Origin: Ruminococcus sp. HUN007
GTDB lineage: Bacteria > Bacillota > Clostridia > Oscillospirales > Ruminococcaceae
Length of the DNA: 64,000 nt
NCBI RefSeq assembly: GCF_000712055.1
Contig: NZ_JOOA01000001.1
Span: 744,001-808,000, forward strand
Reading direction: 5' to 3'
Shown in pieces: positions 56,594 to 64,000 of the stretch. The first letter of the stretch is position 1; the number at the start of each line of letters is the position of its first letter. Under the pieces are notes generated by a model. That model was not told the origin of the DNA. It was given only the letters and a program-made list of their open reading frames with translations, and did not search any database. The position numbers and the translations under genes were made by a program.

Positions 56594-57443
56594 TGCTGCC
56601 ACCTCCTGTTAATGATACTATAAGTTTCTGTAATGAAGGACGGGAAAAGCTGAGTGTTTCCGGTATATCTTCCGGTTCGCCCTTTATGCATACGCTTGCA
56701 AGAGAACCTGCAGAGTTCCTGTTCAGAACTTCCTTTCCTTCTGCATATCCGTCAACGTCTACGGCATTGCCTTCAACAACATAAGCACTTTCCATGAGCG
56801 CTTCACATTCATCATCTGCAATTATTTTTCCTTTTTTCAGAACGAAACAATGTTCGAGAAGTCCCGCGCATTCGTCGATAAGATGAGTTGCTATGATGAA
56901 TGCTGATTCTGTTTGCAAAAAGCGCTCAAGAAGCAGGCGGTAAAACATTTCGCGATTGTTTGCATCGACACCAAGTGTCGGTTCATCAAGGAAAATGAAA
57001 TCTGCTCCGCTTGCCAGTGCGAGAACCGCTCCTGCAAGAGTATACGACCCTGTCGAAAGTTCTGAAAAACGCTTTCCGGAATCTATTCCGAAAGAAGCAA
57101 AAAGTTTTTCTGCATAAGCCTTATCCGCATTTTTATAGAAATACTTCAGTGAATCGACAGCATCACGTAAACGCATGCCTGCCGGCAGAATGTTTTCGGC
57201 ACCCGTAAAATACATTTTTCTGAGCAGGTCACTGCTTTCTTTTACCGGCTGACCGTCAAGCATAATGCTTCCCGAAGACGGGATCTCACGGTCGGAAATA
57301 ATGTTGAAAAGAGTTGTTTTTCCTGCTCCGTTGCCCCCGAGAAGTCCGTAAATATGTCCCTTTTCAATGGTCAGTGATACGTCATCAAGAGCTTTTACCG
57401 ACTTGAAAGTCTTTGAAACGGACTGTACATTTATTACGCTCAT
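56586..57443 (-). CDS. ABC transporter ATP-binding protein
   Basis: 285 residues. Walker A GGNGAGKTT at about 35-43, Q-loop region, a LSTGS signature in place of LSGGQ at about 130, Walker B FIFLDEPTLGVD and the switch His in IIATHL. The C-terminal ~80 residues form an accessory domain. It overlaps the GntR gene by four bases (ATGA) and the permease by eight, a tightly coupled operon. Confidence 0.92.
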   Translation of the reverse strand: MSVINVQSVSKTFKSVKALDDVSLTIEKGHIYGLLGGNGAGKTTLFNIISDREIPSSGSIMLDGQPVKESSDLLRKMYFTGAENILPAGMRLRDAVDSLKYFYKNADKAYAEKLFASFGIDSGKRFSELSTGSYTLAGAVLALASGADFIFLDEPTLGVDANNREMFYRLLLERFLQTESAFIIATHLIDECAGLLEHCFVLKKGKIIADDECEALMESAYVVEGNAVDVDGYAEGKEVLNRNSAGSLASVCIKGEPEDIPETLSFSRPSLQKLIVSLTGGGSNA

Positions 57444-57817
57444 CTGTCCCCGTCTCCTTTCAGCATTTCTATTATGTCCTTCTTTTCAAGTCCGAGACGA
57501 TGAGCCTCTGCAAGAAGCGGTGCAATATAGTCATCGTAGAACCTTACCTTACGGTCATCAAGAACATTTTCATTAGCATTTTTCGCAACATACATACCCA
57601 TCCCTCTTTTCTTGTACACCAGTCCCTTGTCGACCAGAATGTTTACACCCTTGCGTATCGTGGCCGGATTGATCTTCAGGCTCACGGAAAGCTCTGTCGT
57701 ACTCGGTATCTGTTCGTCTTCCTTAAGCTGACCCGTGACGATCTTGTTTTCGAGCCATTCGGCTATCTGTATATATATCGGCTCGGAATCGCTGAAATCA
57801 GAATAATTCACACTCAT
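57440..57817 (-). CDS. GntR-family (YtrA subfamily) repressor
   Basis: 125 residues, the short YtrA type. A winged HTH at about 12-75 has PIYIQIAEWLENKIVTGQL, the IPSTTELSVSLKINPATIRK recognition region and the wing GLVYKKRGMGMYV. A short C-terminal dimer helix follows (LLAEAHRLG). It probably represses its own operon by binding the palindrome at 57960-57981. Such operons usually respond to cell-wall-active compounds. ATG 57817 follows AAGGAGTGG. Confidence 0.93.
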   Translation of the reverse strand: MSVNYSDFSDSEPIYIQIAEWLENKIVTGQLKEDEQIPSTTELSVSLKINPATIRKGVNILVDKGLVYKKRGMGMYVAKNANENVLDDRKVRFYDDYIAPLLAEAHRLGLEKKDIIEMLKGDGDR

Positions 57818-57959
57818 GTCACCACTCCTTCTTTAAGATTATCCGGATAAAGAGAAACGTAAAGTCTTCAATTTTCCCATGTACCGACTGATCAGATCAG
57901 TACATTCCGGTAAATATTCCACACCAAAGCAGCAAACCGGAGATCTCTTATGTTAGTCG

Positions 57960-57981
57960 GTTAGTTACTTCTGTAACTAAC
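57960..57981 (-). promoter_or_regulatory. Palindromic operator of the GntR-ABC operon
   Basis: Perfect 9-bp arms GTTAGTTAC/GTAACTAAC separated by TTCT. It overlaps the last bases of the -10 box and the start site, so a bound repressor would block transcription. The related half GTTAGTCGG just before it (57952-57960) may be a second weaker site. Confidence 0.75.
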
Positions 57982-58008
57982 TATATCAGTAAAAAGATGA
58001 TCCGTCAA
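57980..58008 (-). promoter_or_regulatory. Promoter of the GntR-ABC operon
   Basis: Minus-strand TTGACG (58008-58003), 17-bp spacer, TATAGT (57985-57980), giving a leader of about 155 nt before the GntR start. The leader holds the perfect palindrome ACTGATCAGATCAGT (57887-57901). No gene is seen in the remaining gap to 58112. Confidence 0.75.
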
Positions 58009-58112
58009 GGCTTATGCCGCCTTTTCGGATCATTTCACAATTACTTATAATATTTTTAGTGGACAACGCACAAAGTTTTGTACGGTTTCATCATTGCAAA
58101 GTATCATTTCTC

Positions 58113-61010
58113 TTATTTACGCTCATTCATATATAGCGATACCCTTTTCCGAATTGAGTTTATTGTTTCGTCTGCCGTCTTGGCGTCAGAATAATATTCA
58201 TTTGCTTCTTCGAGTATAATTGATTTTATTATGTTATCACTTAAAGAGCCTTTTATAACAGTTTCTAAATCACGATCAAGGTTTTCTATAATTTGTTTTG
58301 TTTCAGAAGTAACAGAGCATTCATTTTTCGCTTCTATATTACTCTTACGCTCAACCGAAAAGTACCCATTAGCACTATAATCAAGGAACATATCTTTAAC
58401 TATTCTCCATGCTTCATCTTTTTCTGAGCATTTTTCTGAAATACTAAAACATATACACGGATCTATAAACATAGTCTCACCGCTTTGAGACGGAAACATT
58501 CTGATAGTAAGCGGCACATCACTATCATGACTATTTTTGTTTATACTATCAAAACCAATGGCTTCAAAAGGCATTATAACATCTTTATTTTCATTTAAAA
58601 CTTCAAAATACTTTTGTTCAGTGCAGTCTACTATTTTTTCTTCATTCTTCATTAATTCGAGCAAATTTTTGAAATAATCTGATCCTATTGAATCATTCAT
58701 AGCATTTGCATCATTACTATCAATTATATACTTAGCAAAATCATAGAATAATTCCTCTTTTGATTCAAATTGGCTTATAATTTTCGTCTTAGATAATTTA
58801 TCCCAAAAATCATTTATACTATCTGTGTTAGATATTTCTCCTTTGCACGCCATCAATTCAATAGTGAATGCTGGAAATATCTTATATACATTTTCATTAT
58901 AGGTATAGTAATACAGCAGATTTAGATAATAATCTTTTTTTCTAAATTCAGAATCATTTTCAATAATCGTTTTCAAATTCGAAAACATATCCATTTCAGC
59001 ATAATTATCAATATTAAAATCCGATGTAGAGATTATAATATCTGGTATTCTGCCTGCTGCTATATCAAGATTTAAGCTATCTGTTGATTTATAACTGTTC
59101 GTACTTATTCTATACAGTTTACTGCTGTTATTATAATCCTGTATCTTATTATAAACAGAAGTATTGGATATTTCTCCGCACATAGCAAGATTAATTGTTT
59201 TACAATCGCTAATTTCTTTCGCTGGTTTTATAAGAAATATTTTACCGGAATAATCTATGCAAGCCATTGTTCCGACATTATCAAAGACAATTATTCCAGA
59301 ACTTCTTTGAACTGCAATTTGGCTAATATCAGATATAACTTTTTCAATATTTCCGTTTGTTAAATCATATGTATAAAGTGCGCTCTCTGTTTCAATATAA
59401 ATATCATATATTCCACCATCATAATATATATTTGAATAAGCATTGGCACACAATTCATTTACTTCCGTTATTTCCTTTTTTTCATCTGTATTTATATTAT
59501 ACGAATAAAACCTGTGACTATTGTCGGTATAATAAACTACTTCATCTCCTGATTTATCTGAAAAAGCAATGAATTCATCAATATCAAGGAAGAATTCATT
59601 TATTATTTCCCCTTGCTTATTATAAAGTCTAAAAGAACTTATATTTTTACTAAAAAATAAATAGTTTTCGGTAACACCACAAAGCTCATACCCCGGGAGA
59701 TCTGAATACAAAGCAATCATCTCGTTACCATTCTGACTGTTCTTATTAATACTCATATTCAGCATGACGGTTCCACTTTCAGGATTGAATGCTTCATTCA
59801 TCCATTCTTCTGATAACGAATAAACATTTCTGTCATCATCAAATATGTACCTGTAGTTTATCTCCTGACCATCAATTGAAAACATTTCAGAAACTGTTCC
59901 GTTTTTATCCGCAGAATACAATTTGGAATAATATTTTTCTTCAGGCAACACTACGCTATAGATCCTGTCTTCTGTTAAAACAGCTTTACCCCATTTTAAA
60001 GATTCCCAATCATCATAACTAAATTCAGAAACCGCATCGTCATTTCCAAATTTATACATTTCAACCTTTCCGTTGCTAAAAAGGCAGTAATCGCACTTTT
60101 CAGATCCATTAATAAAAATATCCTTTCCCTTTTTCTCTAATTCATAACGAGATTCTGTTTTCCCATCATATGCATCTATTGTATTTATATAATAATAATC
60201 CAAATCCTCAGAATAAGCCAATACACAACCATCAGCCAGTGTTCCGATTTGTATACTGGATTCTCCCATATCATCTATAGTTATATTCCAATCAAGAGTA
60301 TACAAACCGCTTCTTCCAAATTTTAGAATTGTATTATTAAGCGAAACATATAAATCTCCAGATTCAGATACAATTTTTACATTTACAAGATCACTACCAT
60401 ATGAGCCTGCATTTTCCTCAATTGAGTCATACACATTATACATTTCAATAATATCCAATGTATCATTCAAAACATAAATGTCATAATCATTTGTTATACA
60501 AATAATTTCTCCAGTTGACTGAATCAAAGATAATTCTTTAATATACTCATCTTCTATTAAATTAGTCTTAATTTCTCCGTTATTAATATTATATAAAGCA
60601 ATGAGCGAATCTGAGGTTTTTTTTCCATATTCAGCTGAAGCCGGAACATCACACGAAAAAACTATTGTATCTTCACTTTTCCTTACGTTCACAATGGAGC
60701 CATAAACGTCCTCGTTTAACTGTATTTTGCTTTCGGCACCAGACATGGGATCTAATACAGATAAGTATGAGTCAGAATAAAATATCTTTTCCTCCCCTTT
60801 ATAGAGCAGTTTATTGTCACCAGAGTATATCTGTGTAACGTTTTCGCTTTCAATACTTTCAATCTCATATTCTAAAGTATCAGTCATACCTTTATTATTC
60901 TCTAGTTTACCTGTTAATCCAATCATATCAGTGTTACTGGTCTTGTTCAATGAACACGATGTAACCATAGTCATGCATAAAAGCATTATACATGTAATTT
61001 TAAACTTCAA
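58113..61010 (-). CDS. Large lipoprotein with propeller-like region and solute-binding domain
   Basis: 965 residues. Lipobox VTSC with Cys19. Residues about 50-600 are repeated short beta segments with D/G/Y-rich turns, resembling a beta-propeller sensor region. Residues about 610-960 resemble an extracellular solute-binding protein (type 1): a CGEISNTSVYNKIQDYNN start, LDIAAGRIPDIIIS and a terminal IRKRVSLYMNE helix. Fusion of a propeller to a binding-protein fold on one lipoprotein is unusual. It is the last gene of the AT-rich cluster, 20 bp after the gene at 61030. Substrate unknown; a peptide or bacteriocin ligand is a guess. Confidence 0.7.
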   Translation of the reverse strand: MKFKITCIMLLCMTMVTSCSLNKTSNTDMIGLTGKLENNKGMTDTLEYEIESIESENVTQIYSGDNKLLYKGEEKIFYSDSYLSVLDPMSGAESKIQLNEDVYGSIVNVRKSEDTIVFSCDVPASAEYGKKTSDSLIALYNINNGEIKTNLIEDEYIKELSLIQSTGEIICITNDYDIYVLNDTLDIIEMYNVYDSIEENAGSYGSDLVNVKIVSESGDLYVSLNNTILKFGRSGLYTLDWNITIDDMGESSIQIGTLADGCVLAYSEDLDYYYINTIDAYDGKTESRYELEKKGKDIFINGSEKCDYCLFSNGKVEMYKFGNDDAVSEFSYDDWESLKWGKAVLTEDRIYSVVLPEEKYYSKLYSADKNGTVSEMFSIDGQEINYRYIFDDDRNVYSLSEEWMNEAFNPESGTVMLNMSINKNSQNGNEMIALYSDLPGYELCGVTENYLFFSKNISSFRLYNKQGEIINEFFLDIDEFIAFSDKSGDEVVYYTDNSHRFYSYNINTDEKKEITEVNELCANAYSNIYYDGGIYDIYIETESALYTYDLTNGNIEKVISDISQIAVQRSSGIIVFDNVGTMACIDYSGKIFLIKPAKEISDCKTINLAMCGEISNTSVYNKIQDYNNSSKLYRISTNSYKSTDSLNLDIAAGRIPDIIISTSDFNIDNYAEMDMFSNLKTIIENDSEFRKKDYYLNLLYYYTYNENVYKIFPAFTIELMACKGEISNTDSINDFWDKLSKTKIISQFESKEELFYDFAKYIIDSNDANAMNDSIGSDYFKNLLELMKNEEKIVDCTEQKYFEVLNENKDVIMPFEAIGFDSINKNSHDSDVPLTIRMFPSQSGETMFIDPCICFSISEKCSEKDEAWRIVKDMFLDYSANGYFSVERKSNIEAKNECSVTSETKQIIENLDRDLETVIKGSLSDNIIKSIILEEANEYYSDAKTADETINSIRKRVSLYMNERK

Positions 61011-61029
61011 AACAGCATTCTCCTTTTAT

Positions 61030-61581
61030 TTAAATATCATTATAATTCAAATTTATGGTAAAGACTTCATTCCATTTTGGATAATAATTTTTTAAATACA
61101 ATGTGAAACCTTTCCCTCTTACATGATCAAAATCATTTTCAAACTTTTTTAAATATAAAAATGGAATTGTCAGCGTTCCGGAATGTCCTGGAAGCACTTT
61201 CACCAAATAAGACTCAATACTATTAATCGAATAAAGATCATTCAAATAAAAATATTCATACCATTTACCTTGAAGTAATCTCATTTGAGTTAAATCTATA
61301 TCTTTATCTTTATCAGTCGGATTAGTAAATCGCATATTCAAAACAACATATATCAGTGCATCACTGTTTTTTTCAGCTTTTGGATATTTGCTACAATATT
61401 CTTCAGCAGATAAAAAAGAATAGTCTTCAATATCAATTTCTATATCGTTAATTGTAATGCTTTCACTAATATTTTTTTCTATATAATCGTAACCTGGAAA
61501 TTTAATGTTTATATAAATCGTCCTTAAAATTCCACATAACACACTCAAAGATATTATTACTGCAATCACTTTTTTACGCAT
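61030..61581 (-). CDS. Membrane-anchored protein of unknown function
   Basis: 183 residues. One N-terminal membrane helix (about 4-25) and an extracellular beta-sandwich-like domain (VVLNMRFTNPTDKDKDIDL is typical of DUF4352/DUF5028-like immunoglobulin folds). The name of the family is not certain. It overlaps the end of the ABC-2-like gene by 16 bases, supporting co-translation. Possibly an immunity-like or accessory protein of the cluster. Confidence 0.65.
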   Translation of the reverse strand: MRKKVIAVIISLSVLCGILRTIYINIKFPGYDYIEKNISESITINDIEIDIEDYSFLSAEEYCSKYPKAEKNSDALIYVVLNMRFTNPTDKDKDIDLTQMRLLQGKWYEYFYLNDLYSINSIESYLVKVLPGHSGTLTIPFLYLKKFENDFDHVRGKGFTLYLKNYYPKWNEVFTINLNYNDI

Positions 61582-62330
61582 TTGTTTACCCTCATTTCAA
61601 TTGCGCCAGCAACTGCATTCAAAATAACAACCAAAAAAGAAACTATTAACAGATTTAGTAATAAAACCTTATAATTAAAACTAAATAACGCCTGACTTGG
61701 ACGCAATTGATTAGTAATCATATAATAACTTACCAACTCAAATTTGTTTTCAGTTTTATACAGTGCCAAAGCAACTAATATAGGAATTGCTAAAGACTCT
61801 AAAGTGGTTTTGCACATTCTTGATACAGTAATATAAAAAGAAGATATAAATCCAGCGCAAACAGTATTAATTATAAAAAAAAGAAATAAATACAGCATAG
61901 GATGGCAAAGATACAATTCCCCAAATGTATTTTCTATTATAGGAAAATAACCTGAAAACAGTTCAGGCTTAGCCAAAGGAAGGAATAATAAAGATGACGA
62001 AATAACAATTAACATCATAGCACTACAAGTTATCGCTCCGCTAAGAAAAGCTTTTCTTAAGACACATACAGTCGCCTTAATATCAGTAATATGCTTGCAT
62101 TCTTTCCTAAGCATTACAATTGAAGACATCGAGACCAAAAACGGAAACATACGATAAAATAAATCAGGAGCTGCTGAATAATTACTAAGTAATAACGATC
62201 CATTGTAAAATGAAACTGGATAATACTCTTGAAAAAAATTGGCGTTATATTCTAGTTGAGTCATCATACATTTCTGTTCTTCAGTGCTCACCACAATCTG
62301 CCAAACAGATAATATCAAAGCAACCAGCAA
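61566..62330 (-). CDS. ABC-2-like multi-pass membrane protein, start uncertain
   Basis: At least 254 residues with six hydrophobic segments and large first external loop (VVSTEEQKCMMTQLEYNANF), the layout of ABC-2 type permeases. The only standard start in frame is TTG at 62330, inside the first membrane helix. The frame extends upstream to about 62375 with KYICKITAFPLL and a TTAGGTGA ribosome site, but without ATG, GTG or TTG. A non-standard start or a small sequence error is possible. No ABC ATPase is present in the cluster. Confidence 0.65.
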   Translation of the reverse strand: MLVALILSVWQIVVSTEEQKCMMTQLEYNANFFQEYYPVSFYNGSLLLSNYSAAPDLFYRMFPFLVSMSSIVMLRKECKHITDIKATVCVLRKAFLSGAITCSAMMLIVISSSLLFLPLAKPELFSGYFPIIENTFGELYLCHPMLYLFLFFIINTVCAGFISSFYITVSRMCKTTLESLAIPILVALALYKTENKFELVSYYMITNQLRPSQALFSFNYKVLLLNLLIVSFLVVILNAVAGAIEMRVNKCVKK

Positions 62331-62404
62331 AGGGAATGCTGTTATCTTACATATATACTTACTTATAACAAATCACCTAATTCCATTTTTGTTTGTATAT
62401 GTAT

Positions 62405-62437
62405 GAATTAAACCGGATAAATATAATATCCGGTTTA
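62405..62437 (-). terminator. Attenuator-like hairpin after the secreted-protein gene
   Basis: Perfect 13-bp stem ATTAAACCGGATA/TATCCGGTTTAAT; on the minus strand TCATACATATAC follows. Probably a partial terminator before the membrane-protein genes. Confidence 0.65.
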
Positions 62438-62496
62438 ATCCATACAATCAATAACAGTTATTAAAAATCAGAATTTTTTAATGTTTTTAAGCAAGA

Positions 62497-63072
62497 TTAA
62501 AGAATTGTGTAATTTCCAACGCTATCAGGACTCCAATAACCACCAAGAGTATATCCATACCCTTTTCCATTTGTAAACTCCAGAAAAGTTAGAGTATTTC
62601 CGAACTGTTCATAAGCCCAATTAGTTAAAAAATACTGCTTTCCAGTGGAAAACTCTCTTCTTCTCTCTGTATTTGTGGCTTTATTATAACCGCAATACAC
62701 TTCTTTTCCGTTTTTGTTCAAACATTTCGTATCTACATACAACTTGTTACACCATGATGGTGTATCTCCCCTACCAGGTATTTTACTGCCCTGTTTACAA
62801 TCAGTAACAAATACATACACATATGAATTATTAGTCTTTTCACGTTTTTCAGAAGAAGCTTTCTGCCAGGCGCACTTTGTGTTACCATTTTCATCTTTAT
62901 ACGTATACGCTGGGTTTACATATATTGTTCTTCCTCCATAATACTTTGTTCTTTCTCTCGTATCGCCAAAATTTGAGTCATATGTATTTGCAGCTTTAAC
63001 AATGCTTATACCACTTGTTCCTATCATCATAACTGCAAGAGCAGTGTAAAAAAACTTTCTTATGCTTTTCAT
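62497..63072 (-). CDS. Small secreted protein, bacteriocin-like candidate
   Basis: 191 residues with a clear signal peptide (MKSIRKFFYTALAVMMIG, cleavage after VKA near residue 27). The mature part is rich in Lys, Asn, Tyr and Gly, has six or more cysteines (CAWQKA, DCKQGS, WCNK, TKCLN, YCGYN) and ends GGYWSPDSVGNYTIL. Not assigned to a family. The C-terminal Trp/Gly pattern and the downstream membrane genes are loosely reminiscent of lactococcin-972-type loci, but I do not claim that family. Its promoter carries an (AT)8 spacer and may be phase-variable. ATG 63072 follows AGAGAGGACTTATG. Confidence 0.7.
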   Translation of the reverse strand: MKSIRKFFYTALAVMMIGTSGISIVKAANTYDSNFGDTRERTKYYGGRTIYVNPAYTYKDENGNTKCAWQKASSEKREKTNNSYVYVFVTDCKQGSKIPGRGDTPSWCNKLYVDTKCLNKNGKEVYCGYNKATNTERRREFSTGKQYFLTNWAYEQFGNTLTFLEFTNGKGYGYTLGGYWSPDSVGNYTIL

Positions 63073-63165
63073 AACTCATAAGTCCTCTCTATAATTTGTA
63101 CTATTTTTTTTATTATGCCTTAGAGAACAACTTTGCGCAAAGATTTTCATCTATAAAGCTTTTTT

Positions 63166-63194
63166 ATTATATCATATATATATATATATGTCAA
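63166..63194 (-). promoter_or_regulatory. Consensus promoter with (AT)8 spacer tract
   Basis: Minus-strand TTGACA (63194-63189) and TATAAT (63171-63166) are both perfect. The 17-bp spacer is almost entirely an AT dinucleotide repeat (16 nt from 63189 to 63174). Gain or loss of one unit would give 19 or 15 bp and a much weaker promoter. It drives the secreted-protein cluster. The region 63195-63425 is AT-rich with no supported gene. Confidence 0.85.
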
Positions 63195-63425
63195 CTATTT
63201 TTTTATATTCAATTTCAGATTTTTTTATGTCGATATTTCATTTTTAGATGCATGGCATTGCATTACTCATCGTTTATAAATATGACAATACAATGCGTAT
63301 AATAATAATCAGGGCTGTCAATGAATTACTCTTAAAAATGTAAGAAGTATAAAAACTTTTTTATACTTTGAATTAATGTTCTAAAATACTAAAGGAAAAC
63401 GAAGTTCATCAACATGTTTTCATAA

Positions 63426-63465
63426 AAATACAGATGCCATTTCAAAAAATGTGAGATGGCATCTG
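63426..63465 (-). terminator. Terminator of bioY
   Basis: Stem CAGATGCCAT/ATGGCATCTG; on the minus strand followed by TATTTTTATG. Confidence 0.85.
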
Positions 63466-63470
63466 TTGTT

Positions 63471-64000
63471 TCATCCGGTATATTTCTGTGTCGCAGGAAG
63501 TATTCTCTTTGCTGCAAGGGAAACGAGGACTGTAAGGACAACATCCTTTGGCAGGAAGATAAGAAAACAGTTTACGAAAAGCGGCCAGACTTTCATTCCG
63601 TCGCCGTCAAGGTAATAGTTCATGATTATGTAGCAGTGAAGCATACCAAATGCATAGACTACTGCATATCCGGCAAAAGCCGCTGCGAGAAGTCTCTTCT
63701 GTGAAGGTTCCTTTTCCTTATGGGCGATAAGTCCTGTAACGAAGGCACCCGGAATGTATCCGACAAGGTATCCGAACGTTGGTTCAAACACATACCAGAG
63801 TCCGCCTCCCTTTGTGAATACCGGTATTCCTATAAGTCCGAGAATAACGTAAAGCAGAGCACTTAACGAACCGTACTTTTTTCCGAGAAGAAGTCCTGCG
63901 AGTGTTGTAAACTGAAACTGAAGTGTGAAAGGTACAGGCGGTATCGGGATTTTTATAAATCCGCCTATGATGATAAGCGCTGTAAACATTGCGCACAGGC
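63471..64000 (-). CDS. bioY: BioY biotin ECF transporter substrate-binding subunit, 5' end outside window
   Basis: At least 172 residues. The BioY signature IPIPPVPFTLQFQ is close to the start, then LLLGKKYGSLSALLYVILGL and GYLVGYIPGAFVTG; about six membrane helices. It is the S component that binds biotin and pairs with the shared energy-coupling module. The first in-frame ATG (63989) falls in the first membrane helix and the frame stays open to the window edge, so the gene starts beyond 64000. Confidence 0.92.
   Translation of the reverse strand, partial: LCAMFTALIIIGGFIKIPIPPVPFTLQFQFTTLAGLLLGKKYGSLSALLYVILGLIGIPVFTKGGGLWYVFEPTFGYLVGYIPGAFVTGLIAHKEKEPSQKRLLAAAFAGYAVVYAFGMLHCYIIMNYYLDGDGMKVWPLFVNCFLIFLPKDVVLTVLVSLAAKRILPATQKYTG

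Noticed and set aside
62497..63072. Firm assignment as a lactococcin-972-family bacteriocin
   Set aside because: Too long and without the full family motif; only loose resemblance at the C-terminus and in gene context.
1..64000. tRNA, rRNA and classical riboswitch genes
   Set aside because: None recognised by eye; a covariance-model scan could still find a divergent one.

Overview
The window looks like chromosomal DNA of a fibre-degrading, low-to-moderate GC Gram-positive anaerobe of the Ruminococcus type (Oscillospiraceae). The evidence is a secreted GH16 glucanase with a C-terminal dockerin, Firmicutes housekeeping order phoH-ybeY-era-recO, mutS2, FprA-type flavodiiron protein, ECF-type BioY and a Gram-positive type IV pilus locus. 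The genus is an inference. No rRNA, tRNA or CRISPR was seen.

Left part (1-6.1 kb): a multi-armed palindromic element, a helicase with five C-terminal helicase-associated repeats, and a tyrosine recombinase gene bracketed by two inverted 29-bp sites. The helicase promoter lies inside the bracketed segment, so the arrangement looks like a self-encoded promoter-inversion switch. A RloA/RloB (AbiL-like) ATPase plus Toprim-type phage-defence pair follows.

6.1-13.9 kb is a leftward housekeeping block: phoH (frameshifted at an A7 run), ybeY, era, recO, mutS2, rnz and a U32-like gene. 14-20 kb holds a predicted papain-like protein, an iron alcohol dehydrogenase, an SDR, an AraC regulator and a GNAT-like pair. 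A family of about 115-bp MITE-like repeats is scattered here; two copies supply the stop codon of the gene they abut.

20.2-46.4 kb is one leftward type IV pilus locus. In transcription order it contains a major pilin with a consensus promoter, pilC, pilM, pilN, pilO, three pilin/PilX-like minor components and pilB. It ends with two giant genes (about 3184 and 2716 codons) that join a type IV prepilin N-terminus to enormous BspA-type leucine-rich repeat arrays. The second giant gene is a tandem duplicate: it is preceded by a decayed copy of the pilB tail, shares a roughly 1.5-kb near-identical block with its neighbour, and carries a 1-base frameshift. I read these as tip or surface adhesins displayed by the pilus.

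46.6-58 kb is mixed: a JAB-like two-gene unit, a zeta-like ATPase, nrnA, feoB (FeoA-FeoB fusion) with its small Cys-rich partner, a DUF1294 membrane protein, the dockerin GH16 enzyme, fprA, and a GntR(YtrA)-ABC transporter operon with a palindromic operator. 58-63.2 kb is an AT-rich island encoding a small secreted protein, an ABC-2-like membrane protein, a membrane-anchored protein and a 965-residue lipoprotein. Its promoter has an (AT)8 tract as the 17-bp spacer between perfect -35 and -10 boxes, the layout of a slipped-strand phase-variable promoter. A 5'-truncated bioY closes the window.
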